Below, piece by piece: positions 40,088-52,434 of a DNA stretch of 64,000 nt (position 1 is its first letter; each line of letters opens with the position of its first letter). Made by a program: the position numbers and the translations under genes. The DNA is taken from the NCBI GenBank assembly GCA_012295275.1, contig CM022671.1, positions 33,323,927 through 33,387,926 of the forward strand, in the 5' to 3' direction. The notes under the pieces are model-generated. The model saw only the letters and a list, made by a program, of their open reading frames with translations. It had not been told where the DNA came from and did no database searches. The DNA comes from Chrysomallon squamiferum (Eukaryota > Mollusca > Gastropoda > Neomphalida > Peltospiridae).

Positions 40088-40372
40088 ATTAATAAAAATG
40101 AATTGTCAAACTCTAAAATTTTAAATTCATTTGAAATATGAAATTAGTAAGAATAATACCCATGTTGTGTACTTAGATGTTTATTTTGTGTTGTGGGTTG
40201 TGCTACATTAACTGAGATTACAAGTTCATTTATTTCACCTTTCAGATACAAACATTACAAAACCCCAAACAAACCACAATAAATATTAATATTAAAATGT
40301 GCTACAATTAGTAAACAAATGTACATTCACTCAGTTATGTATTTATTTTTAGGAATCTGATTAGAATAAAAC
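38059..40372. other. Spacer between genes A and B with a decayed second copy of the 3' flank
   Basis: 38,700-39,535 is a diverged copy of the 37,440-38,350 flank (same order: late 3' region, the 39,251 frame relic, then TTTATATACGATACAAAC). Long A-rich simple sequence lies at 38,370-38,570 and 39,545-39,680, and (ATA)n at 40,039-40,084. This suggests that a gene copy was once inserted or duplicated here and mostly lost. No coding exon remains visible. Confidence 0.5.
39711..39740 (+). promoter_or_regulatory. Conserved GGTAGGTGCGCAGCAA...GGAAATTAC element upstream of gene B
   Basis: The same block recurs upstream of gene C (48,885-48,914) and gene E (60,870-60,899), followed about 40-50 bp later by a shared AAAATCTTCGTC. 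A TATTTATATACG TATA-like stretch lies about 200 bp before each. GGAAATTAC resembles one half of an NF-kappaB site. Likely a promoter or 5'UTR segment of the CARD/Z-alpha genes; the role is inferred from position and conservation within otherwise A-rich DNA. Confidence 0.4.
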
Positions 40373-40959
40373 ATGAATCCAACTAAAGAACAAGATCTGG
40401 TACGAAAGATGACACCACAGTTTATGGACTTGATTGATCCATCTTTGTGTATGATTTACTTTGATGTTCATATTCTCCTTCCCTCTGAAACGGTTAGTAA
40501 TAATTTAGATAAATCCCGTCTGGTTATTAACTAAGTTAAAATTTGTTTGTAATGTTTTTACTGGTAACACACTTTCTGTGGATACTGAAAACTAATCATG
40601 AACAAATGATTCTTTGTACCAAAAAGAGAAGAACAAAAAAAATATTCTGTGTGTTGACATGTGTGCATGTGTGTGTGTGTGAATGATGAATCAAAATTAT
40701 CAATTTGAGCCAGTAACTGATAATCATTATTCTTTTTAAGTAAAAATCATATATATATATATATATATATATGGATAGATCTGTGGATAGATATATACAT
40801 TTGTATAAAGCCTTTTTATGAAACATCAACATTCTTTCTTACATCATTAATTATATCAGTTACAGTATTGCATTATAATTATTCTGCTGTGAAATAGAAG
40901 AAAAATTACATTTTAACACTTTTATTATTTTATCATTGTACAACATTTACTGAAGTTTA

Positions 40960-41001
<42 letters not shown>

Positions 41002-44000
41002 CAATATAGTTTAAATAAAGACATTCTACTTGTATTCTGGTTTATTAAATTATAATTTTCTGAACACTTTCAGTCTGATTAGTAAATGTTATTTTCTCTC
41101 ACTGACCAGTGATAGAGCTGGTTGGCAATGGTGATCATGTTTAGTGACTGTCACAGTCAAAATGTCCATTAGTAACATTATCTGCATCTCATTATAACTT
41201 CAGACAGTTCAACCCCCCACAAAAAAACCTTTTATAGCATTAATTTTTTGATTTTCTTGTAGTCTTTGATAAACGCTAAACAAGAGCAGAAAGGAAGACA
41301 TCTTGCAGCAAAAGAATTGTTGGATATTCTTTCTAGAAAAGAAAACTGGTTTGAGAAAATTATAGAAACTTTGAGAATCGAAGATTTGAAGTTGAGCCAT
41401 GTTGCAGATATATTTCTGCAAATTAAAAGTAAGTATTTTTTTAAAATTATTACTGAAACAAAAGGTTTCATGCTAAAATACCTCACATATATCATTACCA
41501 GAGAGACAACTGTAACAAATATTGAATCACATTCATATAGTACTTTCCATTATTTATTTTTTTATAAAACATATTATAAAAGGGGATTGTATATATTGTT
41601 TGGTTTAAAAAAAGCACAGACCATAAATTTAGTTGAAAACTCAACTGGAGTTATTAAATATTAAGATGTTGAGTACATCATTGATCAATTATCTGTTTAT
41701 TTTCAAAGGAGATAGATGCTGGCTGGATTAAATTAGAACGAAAGGACAGAGGAAAATCCCCACACAATATAGACACACACAAACACACAGATATGAAAAC
41801 ATGCAGACATACTGGTATGAAACATATATATATAAAACATTTTCACTTCTTTCTTAGAAAATTCCTTTTCATTATCCACCTTATGTCTGTGTGTGTGTGT
41901 GTGTGTGTTTATAAATCTGTGTAATTTGAAATTCAGGTATTCTAACCTTTCTTATATTTGTTTTTGGTCATCTTTCCAGGAGAAGTTGATGATCACTGGA
42001 ACAGTCTGCCGCCAGAAAAGCCTCATTCTGTTTCAGACATAAATCAGACTACAGTTAAAGAATTTAAATTTGGCAAGATGAAAAGTAAGTTCTATTTGAA
42101 AAAACATAAAAAGAACAGAATAATGAATTTAATTTTAATTCAACTCTTAAAACTGACCTAAATTAATCTCTTCATAAATAATGGTAGACATACTGGTAGA
42201 GTATTTGCCTAATCACCATTGTCAATGATCCTCACTACATCAACTGGATTATTACAGTCAGTATTTATACTAGTGTATGTGTAGATGTATTATGTACCTA
42301 GCTATCTCTATATAAATATAAAACAGTTAGTGAAAACTAATTAATTAATTTAAATTCAGACTGAATTAATTGATATAATGTGTAATCCAAACTACATTGT
42401 AATAGTTCTGAGAAATTTCAGTGCCTTTGAGGTTCTTCATGAAAAAAAGTTTGTTAAAGTTTTGTTCTCTCAAACTTTTTTCATTTGCATTTTATTTTTT
42501 GCTTTTTAAAATATTTCTGGTTCTCCTTCCCACCTTTGATTTCTGTATTTAAAAATGTATATATATATATGTGTGTGTGTGTGTGTTTTAGAAGATTATG
42601 CCACAGATGTTGGTCGTCCAGGAATGCCTGGTGCCAGAAGAGCTGATAACAAGTCAAATAAGGTAAAAATAAATGTTTCATTATTATCCCAATCTTTGTG
42701 ACTGATGTATAAAATCTGAACTGTAAGTAAATATTAAAAATGGATCATACAGTATTCTGTATTTTTACAGTTCTTCTGTAAAAATATCAGTTTGAAAGTA
42801 TGTTTTTCCCTGGGCAAGTTTTGATGGTTGGATTTATCAAAGAATTAAGCTTATCACAACATTCACAATCATAAGTCTTTGGCACTGAATAGCAGCTTTA
42901 ACTTTCCTTGTATGACCAGCAATCACTAAATAAAAGTTTGTCTCATAATTGTCATATATATTCTCACCATATATACACACATGTAATAAAAGTATATTAT
43001 TCTACTGAATATGCATTTTCAATTATTTATTGTTTAACATTAGGAAAATTAGTAATTTACAGCTGGATAATGTGCCTGTCTCTTCTGCAGCTTATGACTT
43101 CATTTTTCTCATTTTATTTCCATTTGTAAAAATACTGAGGACATTTAGTACACTGGTATGAAAATATTGAGGAAAATGAGTTTTAAAAAATGTATTTTTT
43201 TCCAAGTCTGAAAATGTCACTATAATTCTATAACTTAACATGGGCAAACACATGTTCATGGGTAGGAATAAATATTCCTTACCTGGAGATAATATTCTTT
43301 TACAAAAGAAATAATTATATGGACTTAGCTAACAAGGCTGTTATTCTGAGAGTTGACTGCAAATGAATCAAAATAAAATTTTAAGATTAAAAAAAAAATA
43401 TGCTTTATCAGTGCTGTTTCACATTCATCAACTAAATATTTAAAAATATGTACACCTTAACATCTTTTCATTCTTTGGTTTGTTAATAAGTTATAATTCA
43501 AAGACTTACAAAGGGAACAGAAATATAATGGAACAAATTGTAGATAACTAATATTTCATATTTGTAAGTGTTCTCTTAACAGATATTCAATATAAAACAA
43601 ATTTACAAATGACTCCAATAGTTTTTCCATGTTCCATTTGCTTAAGACTTGGTTAATCCCGGATTCAGCAACAGAAATGCTTGGCATTACAAGGACAAAA
43701 AACACTACAGCAAAAAATGTATAATTAATAACATTATTAAATTACTTCAAAATTTCAAAACTTCTTAGTGATTTCTGTTTAATGAACTACTTTGTAGACT
43801 CCTGGAATAAAAGAACAGTGCTTTAAGTCTTTCAAACTGAATCAATTATTATATTTTGCAGGCTCAGTCATGTTCACAGGTTGCAGAAGAACTTGAAGGA
43901 GCACGAGCTAATGAGACAGCCAGTAAGTTATCTAGTTAACTAAAAATGTAATTAATATACGTTTTTTTATTCTTCTTGATAATGTTCAGTAGCAGTATAT

Positions 44001-47000
44001 ATTCCACTTTATCTAACACACTGTGTATACACTTTTTCATTAAGTACTATGTGTTATTTTATGTTTAAAGGAAAAGAAACAGGACACTTCGTTTGTTAGA
44101 GTTCACATATTATGATGGCTAAATGTCAGAGGTCGGTTCATTTATGAAATTCAGAATCTAGAAATGTTTTATTTCAAAATACAAAACAAAAAAACCCCAG
44201 TAAAATACCCAAAATAGTAAACATTTTTGATGGTGAATAAATCGTGAAATCAAAGCCATAAATAAGTGGGTATATTTCAATAATTTATATGATGATGGAA
44301 TAACATTATAAAATACTGAAGCTATTTTTAATATAAGTCTTAGAAATAAATTGTCTTTGTTTATTTTCAAACCGTTTTGAAGGAAATGGAGCAGAATGAA
44401 AAAAGGAACACAGAATAGCTCATACACTGAAGATAAGATTCAGTAAATCTGTAAAATAAATCAAAATAAATTTGAATATAATAAGATCAGTTTCTTATAT
44501 CTCTATATAAAATTACATTATTAGAGAAGGTGAAATGTAATTTTCATAATGATATTTTATATACTTTCACATCAGTCAGGTTGTGTGAAAATAAAACAGA
44601 ATATCAAAATAATACATTCTAAAAATGAACATGAATTTTTATAACACTAACAAAATGCAAAGAAAATAATAAAAAAGCATTTTATTTTGTACTAGTTTTA
44701 TTCATAATGAATAATTAGAATGGTAACCATACTAACACATTATGCTGAATGCATAAACCATTATCTTTAGGTTTTGGCAAATGATTACCAGAAATAAAAG
44801 TGTTCTGACCTGTTTCATTTTCACACACACACACACACACACACATACACACACAAAGATATACATATATGAAAACTGACGACATTTAGGTATGAAACAC
44901 ACATATACAGATTGGTACAAAAAACATATATGTAATGTAAGAACACACATACATACTGGTATGAAACACAGAGAAACACTTACTGGTATAACACACATAG
45001 ACTTACAAGAACACATACCTTTACAATACATACACAGAGATGCTATGATAAATTAGCAATACTTATTAGCAGTACTTACAATCTGATGTGACATTTATAT
45101 TTTTTTGATCTGTATAAAACAGACAGTGGGAAAAACACTAAAAGGGTAACTCATGAAGAGAATGAAAATAATAAGCCCACTTCTCATGTTTGTGGATCTT
45201 CGTACAACCATTGTGAGCAGCAGAAATTAGTAAGACCATGTTTTGATTATTTTGGTATACGTGATAACTGTGTGTGTGTGTGTGTCTGTGTGTGTATTTG
45301 TGTGTGAGTGTGCATGTGTTATAACTCATATGAATCTTGTTTATATTATAATATATTATCTACATTATTTTCATTGTATTACTATATACATTTATTTTGT
45401 TATTACAGTGAAGCATATAAAGGTACCCATATACAGACACACATATACATATATCTATAAACATTTTGTAAGATATTCAACTCGCAGAAATGATTATATA
45501 ACAAAATTAATATCTTATTAGAATAAAAGGCTGATTCCAGAGTTTGCATTTATTAGTTAACTGTTCTATTAAAAATAATGTTATTGAAATAGTTAAGCAC
45601 TGAAAACATTTGATCAGTTTTGTGAAATCTGCACACTGTGATGAAATAGATGTTCTGCATTGATTATGTGGTAATTAGATGGTCAGGCATTTTTATTTTA
45701 TTTGAAAGATGAAATTAATGTTTATAAAAAAAACCTGGTTTCTTTTGTTAGGTTGCTGTCTTTTTCATCAAAATAATAATCCATTTCATACTTTAAACCT
45801 AAAAAAGGTTTAATTTGGGAATTTTTTAAACCAGACTGAAGTCATTTGTCTTTTTCAAGTCATTATATCATGCAACTAGAAGTGTTAATGTGTGGTGTGT
45901 CACTGAAACAAACTTATGCATGCTACAACATGCCCTTTATAATTGTGTTATGACAAATAAATGGTCTAATAAAATTCTTTATTTTTTCGAAGATGTTGGT
46001 GCCTAAGAACTTAACTTAAAGATCTTGTAAGAGAAGAATCATTTAATGTTCTCTAAAGTTTCCTAAACATGTCAGACACAAAAGTGTTTTACTTTGACTT
46101 TGCCCCTTTAGAGAAATACATTCTTCTGACTGAAAAAAACCCATCCTTTGTACAGAAGTAAGCATCCACCTTGTTCCTTGTGTGTGTGGAGCTAAGTGTG
46201 CACCTTGTGTGTGTGGAGCTAAGTGTGCACCTTGTGTGTGTGGAGCTAAGTGTGCACCTTGTGTGTGTGGAGCTAAGTGTGCACCTTGTGTGTGTGGAGC
46301 TAAGTGTGCACCTTGTGTGTGCAAAATTAAATACCCACCAGTGTCTCTTGTGTGCAGAGTTAAACTGTCAAGTGTCACTTATTTACTTACTAGTCCACAC
46401 CAATTTGGTAACACAGACTTCACAATTCAGATTACCTTTTTTGTCATAAACATAAATATACCATTTTGCCAACAAAATATATTTTTTACTGTAAACAAGA
46501 TATCAACAAGATGTAACTATACATTACAATTTTAAACCTTTCATTTATATGAACTGGTAAAAATATATATGTATGTATTTCTTAAAATTATTTATTATTA
46601 TTGTTTTTTTTTTTTTTTAAATTTGTTATTACACTTAGGCAAAGGGCTACTTTGAATCTTAGTTTTGAAAATTGTTATTGTTTTCTTTGTAGAATGATTT
46701 AGAAGAAAAAATAATAGCATTTTTGAAAACTAAGACAGAGCCACAACTAACACTGACAATTGCGAAAGCTTGTGGTTGTGAAACACGGAAGTATGTTAAT
46801 CCATCACTGTACGGCCTTGCCGAAAAAAACATTATTAAACAATGTAATACCCGTTCGCCTACCTGGCAGGTGAGTTAATGAGATTTTTAAAACTAAATTT
46901 GTCAATTGAAAGAGTTATAAAATGTTAAAAATTATAATATTTAATCATTTAGTTTGAGTAAGTAGATCAGTCATTTCTTTTTAAATGATTTCTTCCAGTG

Positions 47001-47300
47001 TTGTTAAATATGAATCACTTCTGTACTTCTAACATTCCTTTACAACTTCAGATCAACCTTTAATAATAATAAAGCATGGTGATAACAATTTCTAGAGTAT
47101 GCAGACAGACTGAAATTTTCCTTTTGTTTTGTGGCATTTCATATATAGAAACGGAAATAATCCAAGGAAAGTAAGGTTAATGTGAAATAATATATCTTTA
47201 TAAAATCTGTATAAAATATATCTGAAAACCTCTTTCTTTTTGCAAATTGCATTTGATGTAGTCTTTTAACTTTAAAAACTTTTGTTTTCAGATGATGTGA
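40373..47300 (+). CDS. Gene B: CARD plus Z-alpha domain protein (271 aa, eight coding exons)
   Basis: Exons: 40,373-40,492; 41,263-41,428; 41,980-42,084; 42,592-42,662; 43,862-43,922; 45,123-45,229; 46,693-46,869; 47,292-47,300. Phases agree throughout (816 bases). Exons 1-2 encode a CARD-like domain close to that of gene A, with the same WFEKIIETLR core. The linker differs: EVDDHWNSLPPEKPHS, a short DYATDVGRPG exon and an AQSCSQVAEELEGAR exon shared with gene D. Residues 211-269 form the Z-alpha domain with Asn246, Tyr250 and wing SPTW (Pro266, Trp268). Exon 1 uses a GTTAGT donor. Exon 6 uses a downstream AG (AAAACAG), because the gene A acceptor TTTTTAG reads TTTTTTG here. The gene also holds three dead exon copies. 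Function as for gene A. Confidence 0.75.
41707..41751 (+). pseudogene. Relic of gene A-type exon 3 inside gene B
   Basis: It matches 34,264-34,308 (GATGCTGGCTGGATTAAATT against GATGCTGACTGGATTAAATT). The acceptor CAG has become CAA and the donor GGTAAGC reads GGAAAAT, so it cannot be spliced in the old way. The working exon 3 of gene B lies 230 bp downstream. Confidence 0.7.
44369..44433 (+). pseudogene. Relic of the gene D exon 55,697-55,753 inside gene B
   Basis: It shares GGAAATGGAGCAGAATGAAA and CTCATACACTGAAG with the intact exon of gene D. The acceptor TTTCAG is TTTCAA, the donor GGTAAG is GATAAG, and an in-frame TAG has appeared. Confidence 0.7.
44600..44823 (-). other. Micro-inversion carrying the gene A-type exon 4
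   Basis: Read on the minus strand, this block aligns with 34,782-34,998 of gene A, including TTTGCCAAAACCTAAAG at the exon end. A forward stub of the same exon (CACATCAGTCAG...GTGAAAATAAAACAG) lies just before it at about 44,571-44,603, so the event duplicated part of the exon and flipped the rest. Gene B therefore cannot use this exon. In gene D the equivalent stretch (about 55,890-55,967) is in forward orientation but dead. Confidence 0.75.
46172..46325. repeat. 27-bp minisatellite before the Z-alpha exon of gene B
   Basis: About five and a half copies of a unit reading CTTGTGTGTGTGGAGCTAAG then TGTGCAC. The unit is a multiple of three, so repetitive frames run through it on both strands; I reject them as genes. 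A longer copy with more variant units is at 58,126-58,310. Confidence 0.9.
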
Positions 47301-48292
47301 AAAGAACTTTCGTAGATATAATGAAATACTGGGTAAAAAAAGCGACAAAATGAGAACCTTCCAACACATCATTTTTGCATATGATAAATGTTTTCTTCAA
47401 ATCATACATCTGTGACTTTTTAAATAACATTACAGCATGGCAGGAAAAACAAACAAAATAAGAAAAGTGCTTATCTAAAATTAGAGAAGTCACGTCTCTG
47501 TGAGTGAATTTGGAACAGTTCCAGGTTGTGAAGCAGTTAATTGTAACTGGAAGCGAGCACATTGATAATCTCTGATGTACAAATATCTGGACTAGTACTG
47601 TTCAAAGTTTACAAAATCTGTCAATATCCAGCTGTTATTTAAATCCAAAATGAAATTTGTCATTCATCTGAAATGCAAATAATTTAGGTTGTACACTTTA
47701 AATGTGAAATTTTGAAGTTGGAATTAAAATAACTGAAATTGTTTTGATGACCTATTTTAATCTAAGAGTAAAAAATTATTCAAAGGAATTTATAAGATTT
47801 AAATTTTTTAAATAGCAGAGGCCTTTTAAAATGAAGATATTGAAATTGTCTTTAAAATTCTTATGAAACAATTATGTACATTTTTTAGAAATGTTGTTAT
47901 ATATTGATTTTATATTTGTATGAGTATTTAAAAAATGATCTATTTATTATGTAAATCAAATAAATATTATAATATTTGTATTTATTTATTTATTATTTTT
48001 TAAATCTGTTGAATTACAACATGAGATCTTACAAATTATTAATATCTTGTTAATCATATACTTGATTATGATTGAAAAATACCTTTTTAAGAATAACAGT
48101 TCTGGTGTAAATAAAATATTAAATATTTTTATATAAAGAATAAATTATTTTATTATGTATTCAGTTTCGTTTCAGTCAGTTAATCTTCTACTGCAGAAGT
48201 ACAAAATCAAAGAAACAAAGAAACAAACATACAAAAAAAAACAAAAACAAAACAAACAAATAAACAAATTAGTAATTAAAAATATCTATAAA

Positions 48293-48421
48293 ATGACTAA
48301 TGGGAAAGAAGGTAGAAACATTTTAATGACACGATCAGCACATTCCAACCTACCATTGTGTGAGTCATATTATACAGGTTTAAGATCCATCATAAGAGAA
48401 ATCCCACTTCCATTAGACTGA
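48293..48421 (+). other. Conserved 42-codon open frame, copy 2 (spacer B-C)
   Basis: Identical by eye to the copies at 37,930 and 60,278. It lies between the 3' end of gene B and the start of gene C, about 1.0 kb before the gene C ATG. Confidence 0.3.
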
Positions 48422-48884
48422 GTTTGTTCTTTAATCATTAGCTGTAACATACATATATTCAAAAAGAAAGAAAGGTTATGAATAAATTCAACCTGCACGC
48501 ACACGCACAACAGTATTTATTTGAATTGTAACTTTACAATTTTTGTTTCTTTAAACTGATTCCAAACTAAAATAAACTTAAGTCTTCAGTTCTTTGCTAA
48601 TGGAACAAAACTGCTTGGTCTTTGCATGATGACAAATCCAATCCAAACACTTAAACAGCGCGTGTTATTTATATACGATACAAACATTACCAAAATAGTG
48701 TATAACATCTGCTTTAAATTTAAAAAACAAAGAAACAACAGCTACAACAAGAACAAGAAAAAAATCAAAGAAAAAGTTAAAATAAATAAATAAACAATAA
48801 TAATAAAATTAAATTAAAATTTTAAAATAAAAAAAATTAAAAATTAAAAATAACAAAAAAGATATAAAACATGAGGGGGGAGAG

Positions 48885-48914
48885 GGTAGGTGCGCAGCAA
48901 CCTGTGGAAATTAC
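48885..48914 (+). promoter_or_regulatory. Conserved promoter-like element upstream of gene C
   Basis: GGTAGGTGCGCAGCAA followed by GTGGAAATTAC, as upstream of genes B and E. ACAGAAAGAAAC follows here. A TTTATATACG stretch precedes it at about 48,668. Regulatory role inferred. Confidence 0.4.
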
Positions 48915-48998
48915 ACAGAAAGAAACACTACTATGGAAAGCACTAGCAGTAAAATCTTCGTCGGGTGTTTATTAGTCAGTTATATTTGAAATGTTTGT

Positions 48999-49026
48999 AT
49001 ATTATTATTATTATTATTATTATTAT

Positions 49027-49058
<32 letters not shown>

Positions 49059-49062
49059 TTAT
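48999..49062. repeat. (ATT)n(AGT)n compound microsatellite upstream of gene C
   Basis: An ATT run followed by an AGT run. The matching place upstream of gene E (about 60,986-61,036) has more ATT and fewer AGT units, showing slippage since the duplication. Confidence 0.9.
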
Positions 49063-49439
49063 TATAAATTCAGTTACGATCATCAGAAATTATATTTCAG
49101 TTTATTTTAATTCAAAATTAGAAACTTTGTTATACAAATATTTACTTCCTGGTCAGCAAATTTCTACTTTCATTTTCTCGCTGAATAATTTGACTAATAT
49201 AGAAATATTATTATATATCGTTGAGATAAAAAAAAAAAAAAAAAAAAAAAATAATAAAAAATAAAAATAAATGTTTAATATTTTATTTAAAAAAAGAGTT
49301 AATTGTCAAATTCGAAACAGTTTAATATATTTGAAATTAGTGTAATATCTTTCGTTACTATTAGATATATATAAAGAGAGAAAAAATTATTTTTGTATTA
49401 GATTAAAATAGTAAGATTTTATGTTTCCAGTTGTTTATC

Positions 49440-50037
49440 ATGGATAAAGAGCATTTGAGAGAAAATGACTTAGTAAGAAGATTATCGTCTGAGTTTAAGT
49501 CAAAAATAGTGCCATCTCAAATAATACCTTATTTAGATGTTCATCGTATTTCCAGGGAAGATGAAGTTAGTTGGTGTTTTGTATTAAATATTAAAATAAT
49601 AGAACTTTCATTCTTTAAACAACAATGACAGACAGTTTAACAAAGTCACCAATAACAAAAATAAATAATATATTTAAAAAAAAGAAGAAAAATGGAGAAA
49701 GAAATTTTAATTAATATTATTATTATTATAATTATTATTATTATTATTTTGAATGGATTTAATTTTATAGTTTCACTTTAGGTTGGAAAATAAGAGATAT
49801 AGGGTGTGTCTAGCAGAGATTTTAAATATTTGTCAGTAAAAGTTTCAAGTCAAGGAGGTTTTGAATAGTTTCATGAGAACCATATAATTTCATAACCAAA
49901 AACATATTGATAATTGATTTGTAACCAAGTAATAATTAGTTAGATATTAAAGTTTTTAAATGTAAAATAATTATATTATTACAATCTTAAAAATGTTCAT
50001 TAAGCAAAATACATAATCAGTTTATGTTTTAAGTTAT

Positions 50038-50068
<31 letters not shown>

Positions 50069-50415
50069 TATATTATTAGTATTTTTTATTTTTTGCATAG
50101 GATTTAATATTAGCAAAAGAAACAACTGAAGGAGCAATGGCAGCAGCTTATTTATTGCTGAATCGTCTTTCACGTAACTATGACTGGTTTAACAGCTTAC
50201 TGAGAACACTCAGACATGAAGAAGTCCGGTTGCATCACGTAGCATGTACTTTTGAAGAAATTAAAAGTATTTTTCAATTTCAGTTTTAACATGTCTTCAT
50301 GTGAACTAACAAAAGAACTTTACAAATATAAATACTACATGGGACTGTGTTTATGTTTATTGATATATTTTTAAATTAATAGTTCTTGGTTGCAAAACTT
50401 GATTTATTTATTTAT

Positions 50416-50508
<93 letters not shown>

Positions 50509-52434
50509 GCAGCAACAGATTTGTAATATATTTTTTTTTCTCTAGAAATGAAAAAGATCATAGCTTGGTGTTTGTTAAAAAAGTGATTGGCCATCACCTG
50601 CAGTAAAATTAGGAGGATTGATCCTGGAGCATGTCATTGCTACCCTGTGATTAACTAAGTCATGGAAACGTTTCAATAAATTAATTTGACTGTTTCACAC
50701 AAACCGACTACAAAATTTACAAGAAAGTTGTTCATATGTGATGCATTGTTGAATTTATAAAGGATTTGTAGATATGTGTGGCCTTATTGTCCTTATCTGT
50801 TCATTGTTAGAAAATTCCTTTTTGTTATCCAGCTTATGAAGTGTGTGTGTGTGTGTTTGTTTATAAATCTCTATAATTTGAAATTCATTTATTCTGAATT
50901 TTATTTATTTTTAATGTTTGTTGTCATTTTTTGCAGGACAAGTGGATAATCACTGGAACAGTCTACCGCAAAAAAATCCTCATTCTGTTTCAGACATAAA
51001 TCGGACTACAGTTAACGAATTTAAATTTGGCAAGCCAAAAAGTAAGTTCTATTTACAAAGAAAACAAAGAAAAGAATAATGAATTTAATTTTAATTGAAT
51101 TCCTGAAACTGAGCTATGATATCCTGGGTGTGACAGATTTGGATAAGATAAATGAATGGCTTAAATTAATCTCTTTATAATATGTAATAGATATTGATAC
51201 AGTATTTGCCTGATCAGCATTGTCAGTATTCCTCACCACATCTACTGGATTATTACAGTCAGTATTTATACCAGTATAGGTATGTGTGTATTATTTACAT
51301 ATGTATGTATATATTTATCAGAAAACAATTGATGAAAACTAATGGATTAATTTAAATTCAGACTGAATTAATTGATATAATATGTAATACAAACTACATT
51401 TTAATAGTCCTGAGAAATTTTAGTGCCTTTCAGGTTCTTCATGAAAAATAAAAATAAAAAGTTAAAGTTTTGTTCTCTTTCTCATACGTTTTTCATTCTC
51501 CCTCCCACCTTTGTATTATAGCTGTATTTAAAAATGTGTGTATGCATTTTAGGTGATTATGTCACAGATGTAGGTCATTCAGGAAGGCCATATTTAAGAA
51601 ACATTGAAACTGCAGAAAAAGGGGAAGCTTCCATGTATGTTGATGCCAGAAGTGCTGATAATAAGCCAGATAAGGTAAAAATAAATGTTTCATTATTATC
51701 CCAATCTTTGTGACTGATGCATAAAATCTGAACTGTAAGTAAATATTAAAAATGGAAACATACAGTATTCAGCATTTTCTAATTTCTTGTGCAAATTGAT
51801 TTAGAGAAGTGGGTTGTGTGTTTTATAACATGCTAACACCATTACAGGACACCTGGCAAAGCAGCACACTAAGGGCATTTCACACAGAACCACTTAAAAA
51901 ACCTATTAACAGCAATCCACAGCATACATGGAGAGCATGGGACTTATGGTGCCTATTATCTTAAAACAGAATCAGAATATTTTCTCTTTATTATGAATAG
52001 TATGTCTATAAGTGTGTGCATGAAAATTATCTCTTCCTGCTAAAAAGTAAGAATGGTGTGCAGAACTGAGGTGTCAGATTTTTTCTTTCCCTTGTTACAT
52101 AAAATCATTTCACATAGAATTAATATTATGATGCTGTCCATTATTCATGATATTATTATAAAAATATTCAAAAGCACATTTAAAGAAAGTGAATTCAATC
52201 CTTTTGTTTACTTTTCAGAGTGAATTAAAAGATAAAATACTAGAATTTTTAAAAACTAATCCAGGACCACAGGAAACAATAAAAATTGCAAAAGCCTGTG
52301 GTTATAAATCACGTTCAGATGTGAATCCTGTAATTTATAGCCTAGAGAAAGAGGGTCTTCTCCAGAAATGTACTGACCAACCTCCCTCCTGGCAGTACAT
52401 CAATATGAGTATTGTAGACAGGGTAGAAAGATAA
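49440..52434 (+). CDS. Gene C: CARD plus canonical Z-alpha protein (244 aa, five coding exons)
   Basis: Exons: 49,440-49,565; 50,101-50,266; 50,937-51,041; 51,553-51,674; 52,219-52,434. Phases agree (735 bases). Residues 1-97 form a CARD-like domain (IIPYLDVHRIS, then YDWFNSLLRTLR). The linker includes DNHWNSLPQKN and DYVTDVGHSGRPYLRN. Residues 174-232 are the clearest Z-alpha domain in the window: KIAKACGYKSRSDVN, Asn209, Tyr213, LEKEGLLQK and the classical wing PPSW (Pro228, Pro229, Trp231). Unlike A, B and D there is no donor after TGGCAG; the frame reads on for 12 residues to TAA. An acceptor-like TTTCCAG nine bases before the ATG suggests a 5' non-coding exon. Exon 1 uses GTTAGT as donor. 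Likely a cytosolic or nuclear Z-nucleic-acid binder with CARD signalling; inferred. Confidence 0.82.
50417..50505. repeat. (GT)n(GA)n microsatellite in intron 2 of gene C
   Basis: A short GT run followed by about 37 GA units. The matching run in gene E is at 62,381-62,470. Confidence 0.95.

Noticed and set aside
46043-46535. Overlapping repetitive frames on both strands (and the same at 58,021-58,516)
   Set aside because: They come from the 27-bp minisatellite; unit length is a multiple of three.
47139-47562. Minus-strand frames repeated at 59,120-59,543
   Set aside because: They are antisense to the last exon and 3' flank of genes B and D; repetition only reflects the segmental duplication.
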